From contig JADKJP010000006.1 in the NCBI GenBank assembly GCA_016720935.1, positions 558,001 through 622,000 on the forward strand: a stretch of 64,000 bases of DNA, written 5' to 3'. Of this stretch, positions 53,253 through 63,902 are shown piece by piece. The first letter of the stretch is position 1. Each line of letters begins with the position of its first letter. The notes beneath the pieces were generated by a model. It was given only the letters and a program-made list of their open reading frames with translations. It searched no databases and had not been told where the DNA came from. Both the position numbers and the translations under genes were made by a program. This stretch comes from Bacteroidota bacterium (GTDB lineage Bacteria > Bacteroidota > Bacteroidia > AKYH767-A > 2013-40CM-41-45).

Positions 53253-53285
53253 CCCCCCCCGCGGGGGGGGGGAAAAAAAAAAAAA
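53253..53285 (+). repeat. C8-GC-G10-A13 homopolymer tract
   Basis: Eight C, GC, ten G and thirteen A in a row, directly after the damaged tRNA-Ala. A C-run facing a G-run can form a perfect hairpin. This is unlike the rest of this moderately AT-rich window, and is suspicious of assembly noise, although it might be real. Confidence 0.7.
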
Positions 53286-53294
53286 GAAAATAAA

Positions 53295-53357
53295 TGGTTG
53301 CTAAGAGCCGGTTAACAACCGGGAGGGTCATCGGTTCGACTCCGATATTCTCCACCA
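53295..53357 (+). pseudogene. tRNA-like 3' half in the spacer
   Basis: GCCGG TTAACAA CCGGG could be a poor anticodon arm, the T-arm ATCGG/TTCGACT/CCGAT is perfect, and ATTCTCC A CCA gives a full acceptor 3' strand with encoded CCA. The 5' half (GGAGAAT and D-arm) is missing. GGGTCATCGGTTCG is identical to that in the damaged tRNA-Ala upstream. Confidence 0.55.
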
Positions 53358-53469
53358 GGGTTTTCACAACGGTGAAAATTGAAATTTGATCGGGGTTTAC
53401 AATTAGAAATTCCGGTTTATTGATAATACAAGATCCTTTACAACGGTAAAGGTTAATTTGATAGAATGC

Positions 53470-53544
53470 GGTGAAAAGCTCAATGGATGAGCGGCCTGAT
53501 GTTTACATTGGGAAGGCAACGGTTCGATTCCGGGTTCTCCACTA
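53470..53544 (+). pseudogene. Second tRNA-like segment in the spacer
   Basis: GCTC/GAGC forms a D-arm, TTCGATTCCGG a T-arm-like piece, and GGTTCTCCACTA an acceptor-like 3' end. The 5' acceptor strand mispairs with it and the anticodon loop is not seven bases. A related 5'-like scrap GGGGAATTAACTCAGCTG sits at about 53096. None can be called a functional tRNA. Confidence 0.45.
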
Positions 53545-53574
53545 GTTTCTCCTTCCAGAGAAACAACGTTCTTT

Positions 53575-53595
53575 GACATATTGAAAGAAAACACA
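53575..53595 (+). other. Left arm of the 23S processing stem
   Basis: GACATATTGAAAGAAAACACA pairs with TGTGTTTTCTTTCTCCAATATGTC at 56524-56547, with a two-base bulge. AACGTTCTTTGA just before it repeats the boxA-like element of the 16S leader. Confidence 0.75.
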
Positions 53596-53629
53596 AGAAA
53601 TTGTAATTAAGATTTATCGTTGAGATAAG

Positions 53630-56492
<2,863 letters not shown>

Positions 56493-56523
56493 GATCTCCA
56501 CCTGAATCTCAATTATAATTTAG

Positions 56524-56547
56524 TGTGTTTTCTTTCTCCAATATGTC
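56524..56547 (+). other. Right arm of the 23S processing stem
   Basis: Complement of 53575-53595 with a two-base bulge. It lies between the 23S and 5S genes. Confidence 0.75.
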
Positions 56548-56564
56548 AAAAGTTATTTAAGACA

Positions 56565-56679
56565 TTTATGGTGACTTTAGCGTTGGTGTCCACCTCTTCC
56601 CATTCCGAACAGAGCAGTTAAGCCCAACCGCGCAGATGGTACTACAGTAACATGTGGGAGAGTATGTCGTTGCCGTAAA
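56565..56679 (+). rRNA. rrf: 5S ribosomal RNA
   Basis: CCACCTCTTCCCATTCCGAACAGAGCAGTTAAGCCC is the standard 5S core. The 5' arm ATTTATGG pairs with the 3' TGCCGTAAAT, including one wobble pair. It ends the rRNA operon. Confidence 0.96.
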
Positions 56680-56683
56680 TTAT

Positions 56684-56719
56684 AAACCCGTCATTCGTAA
56701 GATTGGCGGGTTTTTTTTT
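56684..56719 (+). terminator. rRNA operon terminator
   Basis: AAACCCGTCA (56684-56693), a 10-base loop and TGGCGGGTTT (56704-56713), then a run of T to 56719. One T-G wobble pair. Confidence 0.88.
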
Positions 56720-56764
56720 GCCCTGATTTTAGCGGGGAACTAATAAATTTCAGAGAATGTTTTT

Positions 56765-57484
56765 CTAATCGTAAGATTCAAAACGGATGTATTGCTTTTC
56801 ATACCCCAATTTCATCAATCGCTCTTTTGATTCCCTGATCATTTCTTTCCAACCACAGATGTAAAAGTAAGCAGGACGCTTATCGGAAAACAACTCTTCG
56901 TAAACAGGATGGACATATCCCTTTCTCCCTGTCCATCCCGGATTGTCTCTGGAAAGAACAGGAATGAATTTGAATTCCGGTTTTTCTGATTCAAGTTTTT
57001 CAAATTCTTTTCGAAATAAAATATCCTGCTCAAACCTGTTGCCGTAAATCAAAGTAATCTTTTTGTGAGTTTGTTGCCTGGCAAAAAGATCAAGAATCAT
57101 GGACCTCAACGGTGCTATTCCTGTTCCGGTACTGATGAAACACAATTCACGATCGATACTTTCAGGTAATGCATACTTGCCTAAAGCATTCATGGATACA
57201 TTGAGCTTGTCACCAATCCGGACATGTTCCCACAAATATTGCGTGCCCTTACCGTGAGGCTTGAAAGATATCACAAGCTGTATGGTATTGTCGGAGGTGG
57301 GTGCAGATGCAATTGAATACGCCCGGTTGTGGTATTTACTGTCTATCGGAAGATTCAACATCACAAACTGGCCAGGCTTAAAAACAAAATGCTCCGGACC
57401 CGGAAATTGAATGGAGAAAATTTTAACCCTGTCAGATACCTGAAAGATGTCACTAACCAAACATTCCTGAAAAGTGTGAGGCAT
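56765..57484 (-). CDS. Ferredoxin-NADP reductase-like flavoprotein
   Basis: FAD/NAD-binding oxidoreductase of 239 residues. FKPGQFVMLNL and HNRAYSIASAP hold the FAD (RxYS motif), and FISTGTGIAPLRSMI is the NAD(P)-binding GTGxxP loop; YICGWKEMIRESKERL is the usual end. No iron-sulfur domain is fused. It may reduce a ferredoxin or another partner; the partner is unknown. It is 4 bases downstream of the threonine aldolase gene, likely one transcript. Confidence 0.88.
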   Translation of the reverse strand: MPHTFQECLVSDIFQVSDRVKIFSIQFPGPEHFVFKPGQFVMLNLPIDSKYHNRAYSIASAPTSDNTIQLVISFKPHGKGTQYLWEHVRIGDKLNVSMNALGKYALPESIDRELCFISTGTGIAPLRSMILDLFARQQTHKKITLIYGNRFEQDILFRKEFEKLESEKPEFKFIPVLSRDNPGWTGRKGYVHPVYEELFSDKRPAYFYICGWKEMIRESKERLMKLGYEKQYIRFESYD

Positions 57485-57488
57485 GAGA

Positions 57489-58520
57489 TCAGAATTTCCT
57501 TAGTACTTCTTCAATTCTATCCAGCATCACATCATGTATATCGAGATGCGTAACCATGCGGATCTGTTGCTTACCAAATTGCATGGCTTTAATATTGTTG
57601 GTCATTAAATGCTCAAGCAGTTTCTTTAGATCGGTTGCCGCTGATACACGGAAGATGATGATGTTGGTATCTATTGGTAATACCTCTTCCACCCAAGACA
57701 ATGTGTTCAGTACACTTCCGATTTGTCGGGCACGGAGATGATCTTTTTTCAGAAGTGGAACGTGATGATCAAGCGCATAAATACCGGCAGCGGCAAGATA
57801 ACCCGCTTGTCGCATTCCACCGCCCCAGGCTTTTCGGATTCTTCTTGCTTTGAAAATATTTTCTTTGGTTGAAAGTAACAAGGAACCAACCGGTGCTCCC
57901 AAACCTTTGGAGAGACAAAATCCCACAGTATCAAATAATTTTCCGACTGCGTCCGCTGAATCACCGGTTTCAGTCAATGCATTGAAAATTCTTGCTCCGT
58001 CGAGATGGACATTGATCTTCTGAGCCCGGCACAGGTCGGAAATCTCCTGCATTTCTTTGAGTGAATAATAACTACCTCCGCCTTTGTTTGAAGTGTTCTC
58101 AACGCAAACCAGAGTAGTTGGCGAAATGTAAGAGAGGTTCGGAGGGTTGATATTTTCTTCTATCTGTGATGCTTTCATTCGACCACGATTACCTTCAATA
58201 AAACGAAGAGATACACCTGAATTAAAAGCGACTCCACCTGCTTCATAGTAAAAAATGTGCGCGAGTTTATCACAGATGACTTCATCCTGTGGTTGTGTCA
58301 GCACCTTAATGGCCAATTGGTTTGCCATTGTTCCTGATGTCACAAAAAGCCCGGCTTCTTTACCAAAAAGTTTCGCTGCCTTGGCTTCGAGCATTTTAAC
58401 AGTTGGATCTTCTTCAAACACATCATCGCCAACATCCGCACGAAACATAGCTTCAAGCATTTCCGGGCCGGGTTTGGTCACAGTATCACTCCTTAAATCA
58501 ATTATTGGATAGTTGCCCAT
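57489..58520 (-). CDS. ltaE: Low-specificity L-threonine aldolase
   Basis: PLP enzyme of 343 residues that splits L-threonine or L-allo-threonine to glycine and acetaldehyde. IIDLRSDTVTKPGPEML at the start, ENTSNKGGGSYYSLKEM, VHLDGARIFNA and the Schiff-base lysine K205 in GFCLSKGLGAPVGSLL are all typical. The cofactor-binding and catalytic set is complete. First in a two-gene unit with the flavoprotein. Confidence 0.95.
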   Translation of the reverse strand: MGNYPIIDLRSDTVTKPGPEMLEAMFRADVGDDVFEEDPTVKMLEAKAAKLFGKEAGLFVTSGTMANQLAIKVLTQPQDEVICDKLAHIFYYEAGGVAFNSGVSLRFIEGNRGRMKASQIEENINPPNLSYISPTTLVCVENTSNKGGGSYYSLKEMQEISDLCRAQKINVHLDGARIFNALTETGDSADAVGKLFDTVGFCLSKGLGAPVGSLLLSTKENIFKARRIRKAWGGGMRQAGYLAAAGIYALDHHVPLLKKDHLRARQIGSVLNTLSWVEEVLPIDTNIIIFRVSAATDLKKLLEHLMTNNIKAMQFGKQQIRMVTHLDIHDVMLDRIEEVLRKF

Positions 58521-58567
58521 AAATGTAAAGGTGGAAAGTTTTTTTCATAGAAAAAATTCCGTGACAC

Positions 58568-58598
58568 AGAAAAGGCAGCTCTTTGGGCTGCCTTTTCT
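58568..58598 (-). terminator. Terminator of the Spy-like gene
   Basis: AGAAAAGGCAGC (58568-58579), 7-base loop, GCTGCCTTTTCT (58587-58598): a perfect 12-base stem. On the minus strand it follows the stop of the gene at 58617 and has a U-rich arm. Confidence 0.8.
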
Positions 58599-58616
58599 TC
58601 TCTCCAGGTTATTATA

Positions 58617-59015
58617 TCAATGAGCTGTTGTGTCGGCAGGTTCCGTTTGTGGAGTATTTTGCTGTTGCATGGCTCTTCTATGGTCCATCATTTTCTTTCT
58701 CCGATCATCTTTCATCTGATTGTAATGATCCATTTGCTCTTTGCTCAGTATTTTTGAAAGCGCCTGATCAGTTTCTTCACGCTGCTTTTTCATGTTCTCA
58801 CGATTTTTTTCTTCTGTCGCTCCTCTTTTCAGGAATAGTTCACGAACCTGTTGGGTTTGTTCTTCAGACAGATGAAGTTGAGATTTCATTCTCAAAGTTG
58901 CCTTTTCGGCTCTTTCGGCAGGGGTAAGATCTGAACGGTTCTGGCCTCTTTGGGCTAATACTGAACTGAACACGCTAAAAACAAGCAGACTGAATATTAT
59001 GGCTGATCTTTTCAT
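58617..59015 (-). CDS. Spy/CpxP-like periplasmic protein (LTXXQ type)
   Basis: Protein of 132 residues; I prefer the second ATG because MKRSAIIFSLLVFSVFSSVLAQ is a clean signal peptide, while the first Met (59036) adds seven residues. LHLSEEQTQQVRELFLKRG and ILSKEQMDHYNQMKDDRRKKMM are LTXXQ-like helical repeats as in Spy, CpxP or Bacteroidota DUF4890 proteins, which respond to envelope stress or metals. The tail is Gln/Thr-rich. Gene alone with its own terminator. Confidence 0.7.
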   Translation of the reverse strand: MKRSAIIFSLLVFSVFSSVLAQRGQNRSDLTPAERAEKATLRMKSQLHLSEEQTQQVRELFLKRGATEEKNRENMKKQREETDQALSKILSKEQMDHYNQMKDDRRKKMMDHRRAMQQQNTPQTEPADTTAH

Positions 59016-59064
59016 TTTCTTTTTTCTTTGTGACATAAAGAAAAGCCATAGGTTTAATCCGGTA

Positions 59065-59706
59065 CTATTTTTTTCTGAGTACCATTAATCCGTCACGGAC
59101 CGGAAATAAAACATTTTCAACACGGATATCGGTATGAACCATATCGTTAAAAGATTGCAATGCCCGGGTGTCTTTATCTAGCTGATCCGGTGGTAAAACA
59201 ATTTTTCCGCTCCAGAGAACATTATCTGCAATGATGAAGCCGCCTTTTCTTACCCGGTCAATCACAAGATTGTAGTAATTGGAATAATTGATTTTATCCG
59301 CGTCTATAAAAACCAAATCAAATGTTTCAGTGAGTGTAGGTATGATGTCGAGTGCATTTCCGGAATGAGTAACAATTTTATCTTTCATGCCGGATAGTTG
59401 AATATACTTGTCCACCATTGCTTTCAATTCGTCATTGATATCGATGGTATGAAGCTTTCCTTCAGGAGCCAATCCTTCGGCCAGACAAATGGCCGAATAT
59501 CCTGTGTAGGTGCCGATTTCAAGAATTGCTGCGGGTCGGATCATGTGACTGAACATACTCAATACACGTCCCTGCAAATGTCCTGAAAGCATTCTGGGCA
59601 TTAGTACTTTTGCATTCGTCTCATGATTCAATGCCGCCAATACATCTGATTCAGGAGTGGTGTGCGATTCGATATAATCTGTAATCGATTGATCGAGGAA
59701 GTCCAT
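59065..59706 (-). CDS. SAM-dependent O-methyltransferase
   Basis: Class I methyltransferase of 213 residues of the caffeoyl-CoA O-methyltransferase/COMT-like bacterial group. ILEIGTYTGYSAICLAEGL is the SAM motif I, HTIDIND the acidic loop, and LVFIDADKINYSNYY with NVLWSGKI hold the metal-binding site. The substrate is unknown; such genes in Bacteroidota often lie near amino acid or polyphenol genes. Single gene. Confidence 0.92.
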   Translation of the reverse strand: MDFLDQSITDYIESHTTPESDVLAALNHETNAKVLMPRMLSGHLQGRVLSMFSHMIRPAAILEIGTYTGYSAICLAEGLAPEGKLHTIDINDELKAMVDKYIQLSGMKDKIVTHSGNALDIIPTLTETFDLVFIDADKINYSNYYNLVIDRVRKGGFIIADNVLWSGKIVLPPDQLDKDTRALQSFNDMVHTDIRVENVLFPVRDGLMVLRKK

Positions 59707-59781
59707 AATACACGAATTAATAATTGAGAAAAAGCATGGTCACTTTTTCCGGATAAAAAAACAGAAAAAAAACAGACAGAC

Positions 59782-60690
59782 TTAGTTCCAGTCTTTCGCT
59801 TCACCGATTTGTACCTTCTGTACATTTTCAATTCGGTGATTTAATCCTGTATCGCCATATTTATCTACAAATGCGATAATGGAAAAGGAGGAAGAACTGA
59901 TACCGGTGAGGTCAACAGTATAAGTTTTTACAAAATCATTTCCCCGGGTCATCAGAGACTGAGGAATCGGATCACCGGCCAAACCATTGTCGGAAAGGAT
60001 TCTGTGTAAAACATATTTATGGCTGTAATTCCGGATTGTATCATTCTGAAGATAAAGAGAGCTCGTTGAATCAGGAGTCAATCCCTCCTGGCTGTAATCA
60101 TTCAGCTGTGAATACAATGAATCATTTGTTCGGATTACATTTTGAACAAGGTATACATGTACACGATAATCACCAAACATCGCGTCGCTGAAACCTGTGT
60201 GTACTGAAAGACTCAATCTGTTTCCGCTGATATTTTTAGCATCGATCGCCAGACCGCAACGGGGAATTGCACCGTAAAGAGAGGTGAGCTTTTGCCCCCA
60301 GAAATCCGGAATAAGATCTGAAGTACCGGTAACCTGGCGATTGATCATTCCGGAAGGATAAATGCCTGTTGGGTTGAAGAGACTGTCTATGTAATTCTGT
60401 CCATTCGTAAAATTAGTAATGGATGAATCAATCATGATATCCAGGGAATGGATGTCAACGAAATAAAAACGGTCAGCATACTGAGTGATCAATGAATCCC
60501 TGAGGAGGTGAGCCTTTGGACATTGTCCGCACAAGGAAGACGTAAATTCTTCCAAAAGCATTTTCTGGTCAAACCGGCCAGGAACCGCGGAAATATCCGG
60601 GGCATTGGCAGGATCTGCAATTTCAGGAGCATCGTTCTTACATCCCCAGAAAGAGAAAATTAGCAATAGGCTGTATATCCATTTTTTCAT
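59782..60690 (-). CDS. Omp28-family outer-membrane lipoprotein
   Basis: Protein of 302 residues with lipobox SFWGC (Cys about 17). LLEEFTSSLCGQCPKAHLLRDSL contains a CxxC-type motif as in thioredoxin-like Omp28 proteins of Bacteroidota, followed by FNPTGIYPSGMINRQ and a beta-rich C-terminal domain. Related to Porphyromonas Omp28. The redox role of the Cys pair is inferred. It is downstream of nothing on its strand and followed by the methyltransferase gene with a 75-base gap. Confidence 0.85.
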   Translation of the reverse strand: MKKWIYSLLLIFSFWGCKNDAPEIADPANAPDISAVPGRFDQKMLLEEFTSSLCGQCPKAHLLRDSLITQYADRFYFVDIHSLDIMIDSSITNFTNGQNYIDSLFNPTGIYPSGMINRQVTGTSDLIPDFWGQKLTSLYGAIPRCGLAIDAKNISGNRLSLSVHTGFSDAMFGDYRVHVYLVQNVIRTNDSLYSQLNDYSQEGLTPDSTSSLYLQNDTIRNYSHKYVLHRILSDNGLAGDPIPQSLMTRGNDFVKTYTVDLTGISSSSFSIIAFVDKYGDTGLNHRIENVQKVQIGEAKDWN

Positions 60691-60815
60691 AAATCCTGTG
60701 CTTTTACTCCCGAAAAGTAAGCATTTCTGATACTTTAAAGAAAAATATTAAGTGTATTTTTTAGAGCAATTCCCGCCTTAAATTCTTTTATATTTGGCTC
60801 CTCAAAATCAAAAAG

Positions 60816-61427
60816 ATGAAGAATTTATCATTTATACTGAATATTGTCCTCCTGATAGCGGTAGCGGTACTGTATTATCTGCATTTTTCTGACAGCAAAA
60901 GCACTGAACAGGCTGTAAGCCCTGCTTTACAGGTCGCAAAGGATCTTCCTTCGGTTCCCGGGGGCATTGTCTTTGTGAATTCCGATTCTTTGTTGGATAA
61001 CTACGCGTATTTTAAGAAAAAGAAGTCTGAGCTCGAAAGCAAACAGGAGCGAATCAAAAATGAACTGGAATCAGAAAGTGCAAATCTGCAAAAAGATGCG
61101 GCTGAGTATCAGGAAAAAGCTCCCGGAATGACGGATTTGCAACGCCAGCAAACAGAAGAACAGTTAATGGCCCGCCAGCAAAAACTCATGGACAAGAAAG
61201 ACATGCTCCTTGGGCAACTGGATGAAGAGAAAAACAAATCCTCTGAAGAACTTTATACTCGTGTTGCATCATTCATCCGCTCCATGAATGTAAATAACAA
61301 GTACAATTTTGTTTTGGGATATTCAAAAGGAGGAGGAATCCTTTTCGCGAATGATTCGCTCGATATCACACACCAGGTTATCCAGGGATTGAATCAGGAA
61401 TACGAAGCAGCAAACAAAACAAAGTAA
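60816..61427 (+). CDS. OmpH/Skp-like periplasmic chaperone
   Basis: Protein of 203 residues with an N-terminal helix (about 5-22) and VFVNSDSLLDNYAYFKKKKSELESKQERIKNELESE, the OmpH/Skp signature with a long coiled coil, then a final FASFIRSMNVNNKYNFVLGYSKGGGILFAND globular part. Skp carries unfolded outer-membrane proteins. The membrane helix suggests an anchored form rather than a free trimer. TATATTTG at 60789-60796 could be its promoter box, 20 bases before the ATG. Confidence 0.88.
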   Translation: MKNLSFILNIVLLIAVAVLYYLHFSDSKSTEQAVSPALQVAKDLPSVPGGIVFVNSDSLLDNYAYFKKKKSELESKQERIKNELESESANLQKDAAEYQEKAPGMTDLQRQQTEEQLMARQQKLMDKKDMLLGQLDEEKNKSSEELYTRVASFIRSMNVNNKYNFVLGYSKGGGILFANDSLDITHQVIQGLNQEYEAANKTK

Positions 61428-61460
61428 GACGACTGCTTCAATTTTCTTTTTTAAAAAAAT

Positions 61461-61503
61461 AATGCCCCGATTGAATGTAAAAAATTCTTTGGGGCATTTT
61501 TTT
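61461..61503. terminator. Bidirectional terminator between Skp-like and MORN-like genes
   Basis: AATGCCCC (61461-61468), a 22-base loop, GGGGCATT (61491-61498), T-run to 61503 and A-run before it. The two flanking genes converge. Confidence 0.8.
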
Positions 61504-61547
61504 ATCTGTATATTATCACAATAATTTAATGAATGATTTAATCAAAT

Positions 61548-62009
61548 CTATTTCATAAAATCAAATTTGATCGTTTTCAATTCTTCTCCTCTTTCATAAT
61601 AAACGATGGAAGATAATTTTCCATCTTCATTATAGTATTCCCATTTTCCCTGGTAAAAATAGTGCAGGCTTTCACCTTCGTAGACCAGGATTGCATTCCC
61701 GGAGCTTTTTCTTTTTCCTGATTCATAATAATATTTTGTGCGAATCAGCCTCTTTCCAAAGCGTTCTTTCTTCCTCAGCTTTCCATTTTCATAATAATAT
61801 TTCCATTTTCCTTTTTCATGTCCATGTTTGTAATGACCATGATATTCTACCTGTTTTTTAGCGGAATCAATGTAGGCGATCCAATAACCTTCAGGTATTC
61901 CGTTTATGTATTGATTTCTTTTTTTCTTCCAAAACTGAGCAGAAGTATTCATGTGTTGAATACTGAAAATGCAGATGAGACAGGTCAAAAATTTAGTGAC
62001 TTGGTTCAT
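61548..62009 (-). CDS. Secreted MORN-variant repeat protein
   Basis: Protein of 153 residues with a signal-like start and repeats of the MORN_2 type: YHGHYKHGHEKGKWKYYYENGKLRKKERFGK, TKYYYESGKRKSSG and GKWEYYNEDGKLSSIVYYERGE. The YwqK antitoxin family shares the motif, but there is no toxin here. Function unknown. Its ATG overlaps the stop of the flavoprotein gene (ATGA), so it is translated with it. Confidence 0.75.
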   Translation of the reverse strand: MNQVTKFLTCLICIFSIQHMNTSAQFWKKKRNQYINGIPEGYWIAYIDSAKKQVEYHGHYKHGHEKGKWKYYYENGKLRKKERFGKRLIRTKYYYESGKRKSSGNAILVYEGESLHYFYQGKWEYYNEDGKLSSIVYYERGEELKTIKFDFMK

Positions 62010-63256
62010 TTGTTGAGAAGCAGTTTGATGTAGAAGGAAGGACTTCGGAGACGCGATCGCATGTCAAGGTCTTCAAACATGCAGGTAATGGATTCTCTCA
62101 GTGTTTTGCTTTTCGAAGCCTTGTTCACCACAAAATTGAACAGCCAGGCTTGATTGGTTAGTTTTTGCAGTGTGTGGCTCAATTTTAATTCACTCCACAA
62201 AGTCTCATAGATTTTGTCATCATACGTGGATAAAAAACCGGCATCAAATCGTTGTTCATGAATCGCTTTTGAAATAACTTCAGAAGCAATCATCCCGCTG
62301 GTCATGGCATTCCCGATGCCTTCACCGGTAAAAGGATCGATCAGTGATGCGGCATCACCCACGAGGAGAAAATGTTCTCCCGACAGTTTTCTTTTTTTTG
62401 ATCCAAGCGGAAGGCCCCATCCTTTTCTTTCAGATACCTGTTTCGCAAATTGAAAACGTTTTTTCAAAACAGGGTTGGACGCGATGGCTTTGTCCATCTC
62501 AGCATTCAGATTAATTTTCTTCTTAGAGATGACTTCGCTCAACATACCAACACCCACATTGGCCATTCCATCGGGCATCGGGAAGATCCACAGATAGCCG
62601 GGAAGAAAATCTTTCAGAAAATGTAATTCTATAAAATTTTGTGGATGAAGATCACTTACACCTGAATAGTATGCACGTAAACCAGCGCAATAATGTTTGT
62701 TTTCTTTTTTGTAGCCTGCAAAATGTTTCGCGACGATGGAGCGATCACCTTCCGCGCCAACGACAATTTTTGATTCTACCTGTAGCTTTTCTCCGTGATT
62801 ATCCAGCAGCACGCGCACACCGTCCGCGGAATATTCCAGATCGACAATTTCGGTATTCTCAAGAACGGTTGTATAGGTTGGATCAAGTTTGCGAAACAGG
62901 AAGTGGTCGAAATCTGTTCTTCTGGAAATAAATCCCGGTGCATGTTTAAGAGTTTCCGGATTAGAAGTAAATGGAATATCCAGCACGCGTCCGTTCGGTG
63001 CTACGAATTGAACTCCGTAACTTCCAAGGAATTCCTTTCCTGAAGAAAGTTGTGGGACATAGGATTTGTCAAGCTGGTTGAGTACATGTACAACTTTTCC
63101 ACTCAGTGCATCCCCGCAAATTTTATCTCTTGGAAAGGAAGCTTTATCCAGGATGATGTGGTGGATTTTCTTCTTGCTTAAAAACAGGGAGGTTGCAGTA
63201 CCGGCAGGACCTGCCCCGGCAATCAGAACTTCAGCTTGTATATCGGAAAATCGCAT
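62006..63256 (-). CDS. Geranylgeranyl-reductase-family FAD oxidoreductase
   Basis: Flavoprotein of 416 residues. AEVLIAGAGPAGTATSLFLSKKKIHHIILDK (FAD GxGxxG), FPRDKICGDALSGKVV, VVGAEGDRSIVAKHF and FLLVGDAASLIDPFTGEGIGNAMTSG are the motif set of GGR-type enzymes. These saturate isoprenoid chains of lipids or quinones. The partner is not given by context. It shares an operon with the MORN-like gene. Confidence 0.9.
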   Translation of the reverse strand: MRFSDIQAEVLIAGAGPAGTATSLFLSKKKIHHIILDKASFPRDKICGDALSGKVVHVLNQLDKSYVPQLSSGKEFLGSYGVQFVAPNGRVLDIPFTSNPETLKHAPGFISRRTDFDHFLFRKLDPTYTTVLENTEIVDLEYSADGVRVLLDNHGEKLQVESKIVVGAEGDRSIVAKHFAGYKKENKHYCAGLRAYYSGVSDLHPQNFIELHFLKDFLPGYLWIFPMPDGMANVGVGMLSEVISKKKINLNAEMDKAIASNPVLKKRFQFAKQVSERKGWGLPLGSKKRKLSGEHFLLVGDAASLIDPFTGEGIGNAMTSGMIASEVISKAIHEQRFDAGFLSTYDDKIYETLWSELKLSHTLQKLTNQAWLFNFVVNKASKSKTLRESITCMFEDLDMRSRLRSPSFYIKLLLNK

Positions 63257-63446
63257 TCGGTCTCTGGCAATTCATTCACATTTTCTGATTTGATTAAAAA
63301 TGTGTGAATGGCTAAAGATATGAAAATCGTTACGATCTGGATATGGGCTTGTAAATTGTATTTTGGATGTTTTGTCTGCTGAGAAGTATATATACTTCAT
63401 TGCGGAATTTGTATCTTGGTGGGAGAAATTATTGAGATCAGGTTTG

Positions 63447-63902
63447 ATGAAAAAATTTCCTTTTGTAATTCGGGTTTACGGGTTGTATATCAATCCATCC
63501 AATGAGGTGTTGGTGAGCGATGAATTTGTTTATGGTCATCGCGTCACGAAATTTCCCGGTGGCGGACTTGAGTTTGGCGAAGGGACGATTGATTGTTTGC
63601 GTCGTGAGATGATGGAGGAAGTTGGCCACTCATTTGTGGTGCTGGAACATTTTTACACTACCGACTTTTTTGTTCCATCCGCATTTAACCCGGAAATTCA
63701 GGTGATGTCAGTCTATTATTTGATGCAACCTCTTGGCGAATTAGATCTTAAGACATCATCAAAACCCTTTGATTTTGATTCACAGAAAGAGGGTGCGCAG
63801 TCTTTCCGCTGGATAGCTTTGGAGAAAATGAATACAGAAGATTTCCATCTTGTTATTGATCGCCATGTTGCCGGACTTTTAAAGAATCGGCATTCTTCCT
63901 GA
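63447..63902 (+). CDS. NUDIX hydrolase
   Basis: Protein of 151 residues if the ATG at 63447 (MKKFPFVIRVYG) is used; an earlier TTG would add 28 residues of no clear meaning. The Nudix box is GGGLEFGEGTIDCLRREMMEEVGHSF (Gx5Ex7REUXEEXGU). It should hydrolyse a nucleoside diphosphate derivative; the substrate is unknown. Its 3' end overlaps a possible minus-strand gene. Confidence 0.9.
   Translation: MKKFPFVIRVYGLYINPSNEVLVSDEFVYGHRVTKFPGGGLEFGEGTIDCLRREMMEEVGHSFVVLEHFYTTDFFVPSAFNPEIQVMSVYYLMQPLGELDLKTSSKPFDFDSQKEGAQSFRWIALEKMNTEDFHLVIDRHVAGLLKNRHSS

Noticed and set aside
63363..63446. TTG-started extension of the NUDIX gene
   Set aside because: It adds 28 residues unlike the family; the ATG at 63447 is the better start.
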